Origin: Acorus gramineus
Taxonomy: Eukaryota > Streptophyta > Magnoliopsida > Acorales > Acoraceae
Length of the DNA stretch: 64,000 nt
Assembly: GCA_030737835.1 (NCBI GenBank)
Contig: CM060849.1
Coordinates: 18,146,579 to 18,210,578, forward strand
Direction of reading: 5' to 3'
Under the pieces are notes generated by a model. It saw only the letters and a program-made list of their open reading frames with translations, did not search any database and was not told the origin of the DNA. The position numbers were made by a program, and so were the translations under genes. Positions within the stretch are counted from its first letter, which is position 1; each line of letters starts with the position of its first letter. Shown piece by piece: positions 36,588 through 48,193 of this stretch.

Positions 36588-37050
36588 AACAGGATTTGTA
36601 ATAAAGTTTATAATTTTTTTCTTGGAAACATAATCCCATAACGTATATCTTCCTTGAATCTTTCATACCACTCCAAGTCTGAGTTGTAATGTAAGGAGAA
36701 TCAATTATTATTCTTAAATGTAGAATATAAGAACAATTTTTTTTACATAAGTGACGGACTAATTTTCAAAAGCCAAATATATAATGTGTTGGATCAACTG
36801 ATATGTTTTTTTTGTTTTCAAACCAAGAATCCTCTTAACTACGAATTCAAACGAAGCTTAAAAATGATATATATTTGTCTAATAAGATATTTTTCTATAA
36901 AAATTTGAATTAATTGAAAGTATACCTACTTACATTTTTTTCGGCCCCTTAGCTGTTGTTTGGATAAAAGAATAAATGTAGAATATGATGGATAAACCCA
37001 AAAATTTATTTGTTTACAAAAAATAGGTAGATATAGTTTTAAACCCTGTT

Positions 37051-37166
37051 CGACCAATTACAGTCGCCCAAAGCCTGAAATTGTGACCAATTACTGTCGC
37101 CCAAAACCTGAAATGGCGACCAAGTCCGGTCGTTCAAAACCTGAAATGACGATCAAGTTCGGTCGA
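37051..37166. repeat. 33-bp minisatellite, right arm (reverse complement of left)
   Basis: The same unit read on the other strand: CCTGAAATGGCGACCAAGTC, CGGTCGTTCAAAACCTG and so on, about 3.5 units. Two units carry extra changes (AATTACAGTCGCC). Confidence 0.88.
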
Positions 37167-38274
37167 TCTGGATTGGTGGGAACAGCCAAACACCGTTTTT
37201 TTTTTTTTTTTTTTTTTTTGATTGGTGGGGTAAGAAAAACGATTGGTGGGGATAGACGCGCCCGTTTGAAGAAAGCTATCTGAAATACAATAGAAAAATT
37301 AATTTTCAATATTATTTAATTCACTATTTTTTTAACATATAAAAACACTCCAAGTTAGCTGTTGCATTTTATTACAAAGTTCTTCCATCCAAAGCCTATT
37401 AGCATGTGCATTTTTCTTTCTAGAATATCTCCAAGTTAACAATGTACAAAATAATATTTTTGAAATCTAAAATAAGATAAGCAATCGAAAACCAAAGGAG
37501 ATGGAATAATATGACCGTCTTATAGCCTTGCAATGCCATGCCAAGCATCAGGAATGCCTTTGTGCACATGGAAAATGAAGGAAAGTGAATGAACCTGGGT
37601 CATGGGTTTCTTCTTCTCAAGCCTTTCTATTGTTTAGCCTTGTTGTGTTAGACATCCAAGTGCAATGTCACAATGGTTGAATTATTACCATTAATTATCA
37701 TGTATATATACCTAGTTGGCGATTGCGTGCTTGCCTTAAATGTTGATTCTAATATTTCGATTTTTGGTTGTATCAATTGCTATGCTCCACATTCATCTGG
37801 TAATCTATCTCTCCAATTCGTGGATTCCTAAACGAAATATTCATTAGGTTTCAATGATCAGTACACCAAACTTCTACAGTGAACAATGAAAACTACAACT
37901 TCAGACATTTGCACAAACTCTCAACAAATCAAATCACAAACCCAGATTTAAATGAAATACAAAAGAAACACTTACCCGCAGCCAGGCAAATTCACGAGGT
38001 AGTAAATTTTAACCAAAGCCATCACTGGAATGAGGGGGACGACTGTGGCAGCACCACCTTCGCCGCCGCCAACTTCGACCGCCCGAATCCCGAGGACTCA
38101 CGCCGCATCCGTTGGCGGCATAGTCGTCGAGATCAATGCTGTTTGGGCACTTATTGCGAGGAGATTTCAAGGCAAACATACAGAGGTAGTCTTCCCAGCA
38201 TGATCGTAAAATCGGCTACGGGATCCCTTGATATAAAAAAAAAAATTGATTTTAAAAGGGTTTTTTTTTTTTGC

Positions 38275-38301
38275 GGGGGGGGGGGGGGGGGGGGGGGGGG
38301 G
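38275..38301. repeat. Poly(G) run of 27
   Basis: 27 uninterrupted G after an oligo(T) tract, about 220 bases upstream of the BSD gene start. Length in the assembly may not be reliable. Confidence 0.9.
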
Positions 38302-38518
38302 TGAATCACGATAGCTAATCGTGCTACGCGATGCCATGTGAATCGATCTCGAGTCATGGCGGACATCTTCTCTCAACTTGTAATCTCGGAGTTTTGACGG
38401 TCTCGATCCTTCGCACGTGCGAACATGTGGTGATGTGGTGGACCTATCTATGATTGCAGATGGGATAAAAAAAACAAAAACAGAAGTCTCTGTCTCTCCC
38501 TCTCTCTGGTGATCGGCG

Positions 38519-41500
38519 ATGTCTTGGTTGGCGAGATCTCTCGTGAACTCGCTGAGATCCGATGGAGACGACGACGAAAAGATCGACGGGGGAGATGGAG
38601 GCACGAATTCCGAGGCGGATGGTACCGAATCACCGGGCAGGGGCGTCAAGGAGGACCTCTCGGAGCTTACCAAAACCCTAACCCGCCAGTTCTGGGGCGT
38701 CGCGAACTTCCTCGCCCCTCCCCCCCAGGCCTCTTCCTCCGATAATCTGGAGGCGAAGGAGGAGGATGCGGCGGCGGCGGCGGCGGAGGAGGAGGGGAGG
38801 TCGCCGAGGACCGAGGGGGGGATCAGGAGCGATTTAGCGGATATCGGGGGCAGGTTCAGGACGGGGATATCAAGGCTTTCGAGAAACCGCGCCGTGGCGG
38901 AGATCTCGAAGATCGCGTCGAGTTTCCTCCCCCTTGGATTGGAGGGAAGCGATGACGACGATCTCTCGGATGGCGCGCATCTCGATGTGGAGGGGGCGAT
39001 CGGTGTCACTGAGGAGGTTCTGGCTTTTGCGAGGAACATATCGAGGCACCCGGAGACGTGGCTGGATTTCCCTTTGTTTGCAGATGAGGAGGACCGCGAA
39101 GGTATGTTAGAATTCTTTAATTCACTTCAAATGCTTTTTTTTTTATAAAAAAAAAATTCATTCTATCGAGTAGCTCCTGATTTCATACCTGTGCATTATT
39201 GAAAATGATTGTTATGTTTGATGATGGAATGATGATGGCATTTTGAGTAGTTTTGAAGCAATGGAGATGATTTGGGGAAAAAAATTGTTAGGGAAAGTTG
39301 ACATTTTGAATTAGCCCAGTGATTTGTGTGTATCAGAGCAAGTGAGATGGTGTTTACTTAGAATACAACATTTGATATTGTTTTATGTTGAATAAGAGGG
39401 AGACAGAGCTATTGAATTATTTAAACATTAAACTTTCTTTCACAAAAAGATAGGTATCCTTAAATTTCAGAATTCAGTTTGTATAAGTAAGGGTTAAACT
39501 TAAGATTCTGATGAGGTGTTTGTGATTTGAGTGAGGACTTGTAATCATCAGTGTCTATCCATTAGGTTATTTAGGTTGGTTGTTAGATTGGGATTGTTGA
39601 ACAGTTTGACATTTGGCATCTATACTAGTTTGTTACTAAATCTTACAACCATAGTTCAAAAATGTATGCAGACCGTATGTGCGGTCGGGTCCGCACACCG
39701 CATATGTGGCCGCATGTACTGTACATGTGGCCGCACTTATGTGTAGGAAGGCGTTCGAACAGGGGTTCGAACGCTTTCCTATATTTTTTTTAAAATAAAA
39801 AATACTGTTCGAACGCCTTCCTATATTTTTTTTTAAATAAAAAATGCACTTGTCGTTCGAACGGCATCGGGCTTTTAAGATGGGTTCAGCCCAAAACCCT
39901 TCCCCTTCTTCTCTTTCACACTCCATTCGAACAGCAATCCCCCAAATCCTTCCAAACCCCCTTTTTTTCATCGATTCGCTCTTTCAAATCCTCCCAAATC
40001 ATCCTAAATCACATCCAAATACCTCCAAACACCATTTAAGGTATGCATTCAACTATTCTTCATCTCTCTTATCAATTGTTATTTAATTTTTTTGTTTAAT
40101 ATTTGAATAAAAATGATGAACGATGTTTATTATTGAACATTCTTTTGTTTTGCAGCATCAATCCTTCCTTTTTTTAATTGTAAAACATTTCTCATCTCCC
40201 TAGTCCGAACCTCAAACCCTAGATCCCAAAATCACGATCATGCATATCACCAAACTTCTTCTTTCCTTTGTTTTGATGATGGTTAATAAAAAATTGCCTA
40301 AACGTGCTAGAGAAACTTTTACTTCGTCTGATGCTAATATTTTTTTATGATCGTAAGGCGAAAAAGACCTTTGACAAACTTTTTTCGAAACGCTCTTTAT
40401 CCTTGAGCGCGAAATTGTTCTAGAAAAAATCAGGGATCTATCATCATATGAAAACATATGGACCATATTTGAATCCCGTGGTTGGATGGACATTACCTCC
40501 CTTGGTAGTGTATCCTACTCTCATTATGCGCATTTGTTCTATGCCAACATTCATGACATACTTCCTGATGATCGCACTTTTAGAACTTATCTCAATGGCA
40601 AATATTTTACCATTTCCACCCAAACCATTGCCGAGCAACTTCAAGTTCCTCGTGTGTCTAATGCCATAGATTATAAGAAATTATCTACACTGAAAACCAC
40701 CATATCTGAAGAAATGTGTGACGAGACTAGAATATTACACCGTCATACAACAATCTCAACTCAAACCCTTCTACCGTCTCCTCAATACCATTATTGCTCA
40801 TAATATTGTTCCTTTGGGCCACAAGAGTGACGTTATTGAGGACCGAGCAAAACTTCTTTGTATGATTGGAACCAACGCCCCGGTTGATCTTCCTAACATC
40901 ATTTTTGATGTCATCACTGATACATCCCTATCCCAATCATTCACAGACTCCCTTCCTTTCAGTGTGTTTATCAATAACATGATCAAATCCCTTGGGATTG
41001 AAATCTCCTCAAATGAGCTCAAAGCATACTCCAAATCTCCAATCGATGACACTACTGTGAAGAGGAGTGAGGGGCAATTAAGGAAGAAATTGGGTGCCGG
41101 TGCATCGACATCCGATGCGGCTGCTTCCACACAAGCTACCAATAAACAAGCGATGTAGTTCGGTGGTGATGACATGACAATGCCGGATCATGAAATGTCT
41201 ACCAGAGAAATGTATTCTCTCTTGTGTGCGTGATTGCATTCTTTGGACTCCAGCATTGACGTGCGGTTCAGTAAGATTGACAGCCGAATGGACACGTTTG
41301 AAGCTAACATGAACTCCCGCTTCGATCGTGTTGATGATGGAATAACTGAAGTTCGGCGTGCTTTGGGTCTTGTCATGTCGGGTTATAATTCGATGATGAC
41401 GGGAAGTTTGCCAACTTTCTCTGCTACTCCAGATCAAGGTCAAGAAGAGCATCATAGCCCCGGACATTGAAAACAAGTTGTTTTTTGGTTGTTGAACTTG

Positions 41501-44500
41501 CAACCTGTTATGAAATTTGTTTTGGTTGTTCGAATGGTTTTGTGTTGATAAACAAGTTGTTTTTTAGTTTTGGTTTTGTGTTGATAAACTATATCAATGT
41601 AATTTGAATGGTTTATGGTTAAAGTAATTTGAATGGTTAATGTTATGGATGTTTTTGGTTCATTGGTTCATAGGGTATGCATTGGTTCATAGGGTTGTAA
41701 ACGGTCACTGAATAGTGGAACTATTCAAAATTTTAAATTGACCGTTCGAATTCCGTTTGAACGGTATTCAAACGGTACCTTAGTGTTCGAAAAGGAGTTC
41801 GTATGGCATTCGAACGTTGTGGGATCGCTCGAATTCCATTCAAACGCCAATTCGAAGTCAGTGGGGGGTTTTGACATTCAATTACCATTCGAACGGCGTT
41901 CGAACGGTAACCTAGCATTCGAATAAGGGTTTGAATGGCTTTCAAACGTTGTGGGATCGTTCGGTGCGGCGTTTGAACGTCAATTCGAAGTCAGTGGGGG
42001 GTTTTGGCGCATGTGCGGCGCACTTGCCGCACATTGAAGGCATGTGCGTCCAAGTGTGCCCGGGGGCGCACATGGCGAAGTGCGACCGCACGTATGCAGC
42101 CGCACTTTAAACTATGCTTACAACCCATTCAAATGCAGTCAAGCATATGTTTACACTCTCATCTTCAGTAGGGAGGAAGTCTCTGAAAAGGGGTACAATT
42201 CAAATAATATGAAAAGCTAATAATAGTGAATTTGTCTTTCGTTCCCTCTTGATTTTCAACCCTTTCACCATGTGCGTATCTCACTGATAGTTAACGAGTG
42301 AGTGAATGTGACATCACAGACCTCCAGGATCGATTTTGTCCAAAGTTCACGTGTGATTTCTTAGTTTTTCGAATTTTTTTGAACAACTTATGTTTCTGAA
42401 TGAATTGAGGTGTAGTACCAATACCAATTGATATAGAAAGTTCAAGAAGATATCAATATCTACCTTATGTTTTGTCTTCATTAGACATCCTCATCTTATG
42501 TTTATTTTGCACACCCAGATTTGCTTGGTTAGATTTTGGTTGGTTACGTACTCAAATAGTTGGGGAGAAGCAAATATTCAATTGAATTGATTTATGTGCT
42601 GCATATCAATGAAGAATTATTCTTAAATGATTTCAATGTGTCTGTATATTTGTTGTTGCATGCTTACCTTTTGGTGTGGATCTGCATGTGCACTTCTTCT
42701 TACCAGTGGTTTATGATAAAAATATACTTTGCAGTCCACTTCTATGTTTAAATATCTACGTACCTCTGACTTTGGAAGATTTTCTTTCAGATTTTGATAT
42801 GTCAGATGCCCAACAAGATCATGCGTTGGCTGTTGAGCGATTTGCACCAAGATTGGCAGCTTTGAGAATTGAGCTTTGCCCAAGCCATATGAGTGAGGGG
42901 TGCTTTTGGAAGATTTATTTCGTGCTTCTGCATTCTAGACTGAATAAGCATGATGCTGAACTTTTGTCAACACCGCAAGTAAGTCCCTTAGCGTCTTTTA
43001 ATTATCCTAATTTTTTTAAAAATTCATGAGCACTTTCCTGAACCATAGTAAACCATGTTTAGATTGGACCTTCAAATTTATTATACTTATGCATTTTGAA
43101 ATCTGGACATGATGTATGAAACTCAAAGTTCATCCACTCCTTAAAGTTGAGCTTTTGGAAAGGGGTGCATTCCAGTTTACGTGTATTTCACCGCCTTCCT
43201 TCTTTATTCAACTGTATCTGAATGTATTAGATTGAATTTTGTTTTATTCCCATGCGATTGGGGAGAACATTTTCTGTTATATAAGTGGTTATTTAGTTAG
43301 ATATAATTTGGCTGGATGGTGCAGAAATAATGTTTGGTTATTGGTACAGTAATAATTTGAGGTGTTTCTTCTTCGTAATAGATGTGGCTGGTGTACAAAG
43401 GATACTGAGTATATAGACACAGGGAGATGCTTTTCCCCACTTTCTGTTGTTTTCTTAGGATATTTACCTTTTCATCCAGTATATTGGACAATACTCCACA
43501 TCTTTTTCAAATAAAATAAAATAAATGACATTACAGTCATGCATTTAGGTTTATGCATCTTACTTTTAGAATTCATTATCAATTGATACTAGTTCTGTTT
43601 TCAGACGTGATTACATGTAGATCAATACGTTATGAAGTCTATGAGCAATAAATACTTTTTCCCCCTGCTCCTCAAAATTTTCTTTCTCATGAACCCAATA
43701 AATCATTCAATGTAATGCTCACTTAGTTTTACAACCTGTGGCGGGAGGTATTGCACTTCACTGCAGATTATTTTGTGGTCTGCTGGTAGATTCTCAGGTA
43801 AAATATTAGCAAATGTGCAGATTTTCTTTTGGGACCTAACCACCTTGTGTTCTGCTTTTTGAGATTGCTTCCTTTGGCTGGTTCCGTACTCATATGGGCT
43901 AAATTTTCAGAATATTACACATTTCACCAATCAGGTGCTTTATCATTTAGGCTGAACATTGGTTTGAATATTGAAAAGCCATGAGGACATGTTAAAATTC
44001 CACATAATAGCATGGTAGGCGTTTTGAATATGCACAGGGAAATAACAATAACCAATTTTCTTTAATAAATAATGAGTTATTTCATGTGTTAGGGCTGCTG
44101 TTTGGTTGAATTTCAAATGAAAGCCCCATGTAACTTCCAGTCAATTGTCTGTTTCTATGCAGATTGTAGAAGCCAGGGCAATGCTATTACAAGAACTGCA
44201 GAACCAAACAAAGTCAGGTTCTGATGCATCTGGGAGAGATGACACATCATATACCAAAGAGCCCATTCTCTCAATGCCCCATGAACCGCGTGAATTCAAA
44301 CATAGCAACTTCAATGAAATCTCACGATTCGAGACACCCACTTCTGAAGAACCCGAAAATGCAGTTCCCTTGACAGATTTTGAGACGGAAAAGCACGCCA
44401 TCACAGCGACAGAGACGCGTATCATTGACAAGTCTGTCATTGAGGACTCTTCCTTGATCCCTTCATCAAAGATGACCGCGATTGACAAGGAAGATGAAGA

Positions 44501-44780
44501 CGGGGATGACTGGTTGGAAGACACCGACGACGTGGATGGTTCAGGAAGCTCTGTGGTCCCCTTGGTGAATGAAGACGATGTGTCCTTCAGTGATCTGGAG
44601 GAAGACGACGATGATGCTGGTGTTGCAACAAGTGGTACCATCGAGATTGTGACTTCCCCATTAGATTCACAGAAAGTGGATAAAGGCTGGGTCAGAGGTG
44701 TCAACACCAAAAGCCATACCAGCCCAGATACTGATTCATCCAATGATTGGCTGGACATAAATGATATTGATGTGGTATGA
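38519..44780 (+). CDS. BSD domain-containing protein, 3 exons, 462 aa
   Basis: Exons 38519-39101, 42791-42978 and 44163-44780 total 1,389 nt, with all junctions in frame. The N-terminal half is acidic and Ser/Ala-rich, with DLSELTKTLTRQFWGVANFLAPP and a conserved FARNISRHPETWLDFPLF segment. Exon 2 supplies the BSD core (SDAQQDHALAVERFAPRL, then CFWKIYFVLLHSRL), the Phe-Trp containing helix bundle shared by TFIIH p62, synapse-associated and DOS2-like proteins. Exon 3 is a long acidic, probably disordered tail ending SSNDWLDINDIDVV. The molecular role of plant members is poorly known. Intron 1 (39102-42790, 3.7 kb) is inflated by the TIR element at 39650-42116. The gene ends 420 bases from the convergent ACR gene. 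Confidence 0.93.
40276..41470 (+). pseudogene. Decayed plant transposon-type protein (Transposase_32/gag-like) inside the TIR element
   Basis: Protein similarity is spread over two forward frames. It starts MMVNKKLPKRARETF with a stop at 40348, continues in another frame with FYDRKAKKTFDKLF, then shifts to YENIWTIFESRGW and HLFYANIHDILPDD...YLNGKYFTI. After a further shift near 40720-40740 it reads LLNTIIAHNIVPLGH to 41158. In-frame TAG (41156) and TGA (41230) codons interrupt the rest, which ends in a short coiled coil (VRFSKIDSRMDTFEANMNS) at 41470. The FYANI...Y.NGK.F.I..... layout is what I remember for the putative plant transposon protein domain found in TE-derived plant proteins. At least three frameshifts and two or more nonsense codons make it non-functional. 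Confidence 0.7.
41788..42008. repeat. 132-bp tandem repeat, about 1.7 units, inside the TIR element
   Basis: CGTTGTGGGATCG occurs twice 132 bases apart (41815 and 41947), followed each time by CGAATTCGAAGTCAGTGGG-type sequence. Units are rich in TTCGAA and AACG palindromes. Confidence 0.75.
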
Positions 44781-45201
44781 TGTGTATCACAAATTCTCCC
44801 AAGACATAAAAAAGAGGTAATCCTCTATGTTAATTATGCTTTCCTGCAAGGTTTCTATTTTTGTATGTGATTTTTTTTTTCTCTGGTTGTAATGCGTGGT
44901 GTTTTTTGTTGTACATAAAATTGTGTTTAATGAATCTTCTGCAGCTCGTAAATTTGGGTTTGAATAAGAGCCTGGATGCATCAGCTTGTGAGGAAACTAT
45001 GATTGACATTATTCACAGGACATTAGAATATTAGATCAAATTTTGAACATTTTGAACACAATCAAACAATTCACTGTACAAACCACCCTCCCCCCACCCA
45101 ACCGCATAAAAAAAAAAAAAAAAAATCACTGTGCGCACACTTATTATTGTAGCTGTTGCTGTACAAACTAAGATAACTAAGATCTGATAGAATTGCCAAA
45201 G

Positions 45202-47574
45202 TTATTGGACAAAACGCCCTATCTGAGACCACAACAGACTACCAAGAGAGAACCTCGGCTTCTCCTCCATCGTAGACCCGGGCACCTTCACGAAATCCCT
45301 TGGCCTCCCCCAACTCCACCCTGGCACAACCGTGACAACAGCCTCCCCTATCTCCCTCCGCACCGTCTCCACCGCAGCCAAGTCTGCCTCCCCACCGGAA
45401 GAAGCATCCGTCACATAAAAAACACCCAACGCCCGCTCCCCCCGCATGGCGATCTCAGCCCTCGATATCGACATCCCGCTCTCCCTGAGCGCCCTCGTCA
45501 CGTCCGACAGTAACCCCACCCTGTCTTTCGTTGCCACCTCAAGCCGCAGACCCTGTGAGACCCTACGTTCCACAGCCGCGACGAGTCGTCGCGTGAGCTT
45601 CGCGCGCTGGGCCACCGTGTCGATGGTGCACCCGTCCTTGCGGCGTATGTAGTACTCCTGGTACGCGATCCCCTCGCGCGAGCTCGCCGCGGCGTGGAAC
45701 ACCCCGTAATCCATGTCGGTGAGCGCGCACACCGTGTCGAACAGAAGCTTCGCCCGGTCCGGGCTGCGCACGTTCACCACCGAGTACCCCTTCTCTTCGC
45801 AGCTCTCAACGGACACGCTCAACGCGTCGCCACCCTCATCCGCCTCCTCGGCCTCCTCCATGAGCTGGTGGAGGCGTCGCTCGGGCTGGGCCCGACCCTG
45901 GGCCGGGCCAGCGACGCTGATCCGCCAACTGGGGTCGGGCTGGTGCGCGCCAACCACGTTGCGGAGCTGGTCCTCGACGTGCGCGAGGGTGGCACGATCG
46001 GTCACGGGCCGGCCTGTGGCCCGGTCCACGACGAACGCGACGCAGGCGGCACGGGTCCGGTGGGTCCAGGCCTGGGCCGAGACGACGTGGAGGTCGAGCG
46101 AGGAGAGGAGGGCGGAGACCTCGGAGAGGAGGCCCGGACGGTCGGTCCCGGAGAATTCCACCACCGCGTGCTCCGCCGCGATGTGGCCCGGGCCCACCAT
46201 CCGGCCCATGCACGTGGTCACACCCATCGTCAGACCAGCTTCTCCACCCTTGCCCGCGCATAGGGACTGCGAAGTCAATAAGATACGATGTCAGGGTTTA
46301 TTTGTAAAACAAAAAAACAGGGGGGTTTCTGCAAAAAAAAAAAAAAAAAGAAAGTGAGGAGCACCTGTTGAATGTAGCGGATGAGGGAGTCGTCGGTGAG
46401 CTTGTTCCCTAGTTGGTCCGTGACGTGAAAAACTGCGTGAGAACATCTGATTATTAGAATATAATATATGAAATCTCATGATTGATCAAATCTCAAGATT
46501 TGATGGAAAAAGCTTGTAATGTAAGTATAAAGGAATATTGAAAATTTCATTCTCTTATATATAGGAGTCGTGATCGGTTGTTAATCTAATAACTTGTGAT
46601 ATGATTTTTATAGCACAACTCTAATTCATTCAAAAAATATGTTTTCACATTTATTTATGAAATCTCTTCCCTCTAACTTAGTCATCCAACCAATGAAATC
46701 CCATGATTGATCAAATCTCAAGATTTGATGGAAAAAGCTTGTAATGTAAGTATAAAGGAATGTTGAAAATTTCATTCTCTTACTAGAGTCGTGATCAGTT
46801 GTTAATCTAATTACTTGTGATATGATTCTTATACCAACACTTTTATTTACTTATAGCGGATGAGCTATTTTAACGTAATGAAGAAGATAGATTTCAATAG
46901 ACCGATGACAACTATCAGTTTATACCATAAAATTATTCAACAAAGTCAATAACAAATTTCAAATATTGAATTTTTTTTCCCGTTGAAATATTGAAGATTT
47001 TTTCTGATTGATATCTGTATTTATCCAAACAACGTAAACACAAGATTTTAAGAACTCTGATTTTCAATCGGGTCATTAGATTATTTGACGTAGAAGAATT
47101 CTTTTAGATAGATTTCAAAAGCAAATGTCATCCGAACGAGTTGGCAATGATAATCCAACATAACAATAGTAAGGATAACAATATACCGTCCATGAACCAA
47201 ACGCCGTCGGAGGATATGTAAGACCTGGATATGACAAGGTCGAGGTCCGTCAGCAGCTCCACCATCTCCAGGAGGATCCCGTGCTTGTTCGCGCTGTCCA
47301 CCTGTATTGATGTCCACGTATTCAACGGTCATGATCAATCCAAACCCACCAAAAACACAAAAAGAAAAAAACAGAAAGAGAGACTCACCTTTACAAGCGT
47401 GCAATCATCACAGGTTTCGTTGTCGATACAAACCCTATTAAAAAAAATTACAATGTCAGATAATCTGATTTGAAATCATAAGAAAAAATAATAATAATAA
47501 TAAAGAGAGAGAAACCTTGGACGATTGAAGCTTTCGATTAGATCGAAATATGGGCAGCTTTTGCTTCTCTCCAT
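45202..47574 (-). CDS. ACT domain-repeat protein (ACR family), 5 exons, 450 aa
   Basis: Exons, high to low: 47516-47574, 47389-47434, 47187-47301, 46365-46432, 45202-46266 (1,353 nt, all GT-AG and in frame). The product starts MERSKSCPYFDLIESF, then CIDNETCDDCTLVKVDSANKHG, the hallmark opening of plant ACR proteins. Four ACT-type ligand-binding modules follow: about 33-100 (KHGILLEMV...WFMDVFHVTD), 130-205 (GTDRPGLLSEVSALL), 260-330 (SPDRAKLLFDTVCALTDM) and 340-415 (KDRVGLLSDVTRALRESG). Family members are thought to sense amino acids or act in hormone/stress signalling. No enzymatic domain is fused. The large last exon is very GC-rich while the introns are AT-rich. Intron 3 contains a duplicated 140-bp segment. 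Confidence 0.95.
46471..46834. repeat. Direct repeat of about 140 bp in ACR intron 3, spacing 224-225 bp
   Basis: Both copies run CATGATTGATCAAATCTC, GATTTGATGGAAAAAGC, TTGTAATGTAAGTATAAAGG and on to GTCGTGATC(G/A)GTTGTTAATC, ACTTGTGATATGATT. Copy 1 is 46471-46612 and copy 2 is 46696-46834. They differ by a few substitutions and one small indel. GATCAAATCTCAAGATTTGATG is itself a hairpin. Confidence 0.88.
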
Positions 47575-47938
47575 CTTCTACGTCTGTCACACGAGAAAGA
47601 CAAATATTTATATTATTTAATCTCATATTTATATATACTGAGAATAACAAACAAATCTTGTTTGAAAGATACTGTATAACGAATCCAAGACATAAATCCC
47701 AACCAAAAAAAAAAAAAAGGTTTCAAATATTTAATTAATAATAACTAACTCATATTGGTAGCATTGCAAGAAATCAAAATTTCTAGAGATTTCAAAATTT
47801 AAAAGAAAAGTAAAAAAATTGCGAACCTTTTATTGAATAATAATAATAAGCAGATCTCGTTTCGTTTTCTGAATCTTTTGTGAAGCGTTTTTGGAACCGA
47901 AAAAAAAGGAAATGAAAGAAAGAAAGAAAAACAGCAAT

Positions 47939-47958
47939 AGAGAGAGAGAGAGAGAGAG
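47939..47958. repeat. (GA)n tract in ACR leader
   Basis: About ten GA units, CT on the transcribed strand, between the TATA box (48042-48035) and the ATG (47574). Confidence 0.85.
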
Positions 47959-48034
47959 GAGAGGGCGTTACAACGGAAAAATAGGGCGAAGCAGAATAAC
48001 AGGGAATCGGTGACCCGAAAAAACGCAAAGCCAG

Positions 48035-48042
48035 CTTTTATA
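48035..48042 (-). promoter_or_regulatory. TATA box of the ACR gene
   Basis: TATAAAAG on the minus strand, 460 bases upstream of the ATG. This implies a leader of about 430 bases, or a leader intron. Confidence 0.6.
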
Positions 48043-48118
48043 ACCAACCGACACGGTCTCTCTTCATTCATTTATATTTTTATTTTTATATATATTGAGA
48101 TTCACCGACTCGGCAGAT

Positions 48119-48193
48119 GACACGTGGGAGTGAACATGACACGTGTCGAACGCGTTGGTGTTTCCAAGGACAGCTAAGCGGTTGACACGTGCG
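48119..48193. promoter_or_regulatory. Cluster of three CACGTG boxes (ABRE/G-box) upstream of ACR
   Basis: GACACGTGGG (core 48121-48126), GACACGTGTC (core 48140-48145) and GACACGTGCG (core 48186-48191) lie 80-150 bases upstream of the TATA box. The first two match the ABA-response element core ACACGTGK/ACACGTGT. A TTGACC W-box-like word follows at about 48199. Clustered ABREs are typical of bZIP-driven ABA or stress induction. Confidence 0.6.

Larger units (their letters stand above)
36381..37269. mobile_element. Foldback element with inverted 33-bp minisatellite arms
   Basis: Outer arms: CTATCCCACCAAGGG...TTCTTACCCCACCAATCGG at the left and CGATTGGTGGGGATAGACG preceded by GATTGGTGGGGTAAGAA at the right, in inverse orientation. 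Inner arms: three 33-bp units plus a partial at 36474-36587 (GACCGGACTTGGTCGCCATT...), and the reverse complement array at 37051-37166. The roughly 450-bp centre is AT-rich with no ORF. The ends are approximate and no duplication was identified. Just outside the left end is AGACCCAGGAATTTTTTTAG, itself a common plant transposon terminus, so nesting is possible. Confidence 0.75.
39650..42116. mobile_element. 2.47-kb TIR transposon in BSD intron 1, 8-bp target duplication
   Basis: Starts CATAGTTCAAAAATG and ends CACTTTAAACTATG, inverted termini of the form CATAGTTYAAA. The octamer CTTACAAC stands immediately outside both ends (39642-39649, 42117-42124), as hAT transposases produce. Both subterminal 100-bp zones are packed with GTGCGG/CCGCAC words (for example GTGGCCGCATG at the left, TGCGGTCGCACTT at the right on the minus strand). 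Further in come repeats built on GTTCGAACG. The interior holds the decayed ORF at 40276-41470. No hAT transposase was found, so the element is non-autonomous or its ORF is of a different kind. Confidence 0.87.

Noticed and set aside
36377-36601. ORF encoding an 11-aa repeat (RPDLVAISGFG-like)
   Set aside because: The repeat follows from a 33-bp minisatellite in a foldback element; no start context or second conserved part.
38000-38150. GC-rich island upstream of the BSD gene that might be an exon
   Set aside because: Neither strand gives a sustained ATG-led frame with matching splice sites; too weak to call.
38167-39039. 290-aa ORF antisense to BSD exon 1
   Set aside because: Runs through the poly(G) tract and mirrors the biased BSD codons.
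45694-46357. Plus-strand ORFs of 189 and 214 aa opposite ACR exon 5
   Set aside because: Shadows of a very GC-rich exon; Arg/His-rich nonsense composition.
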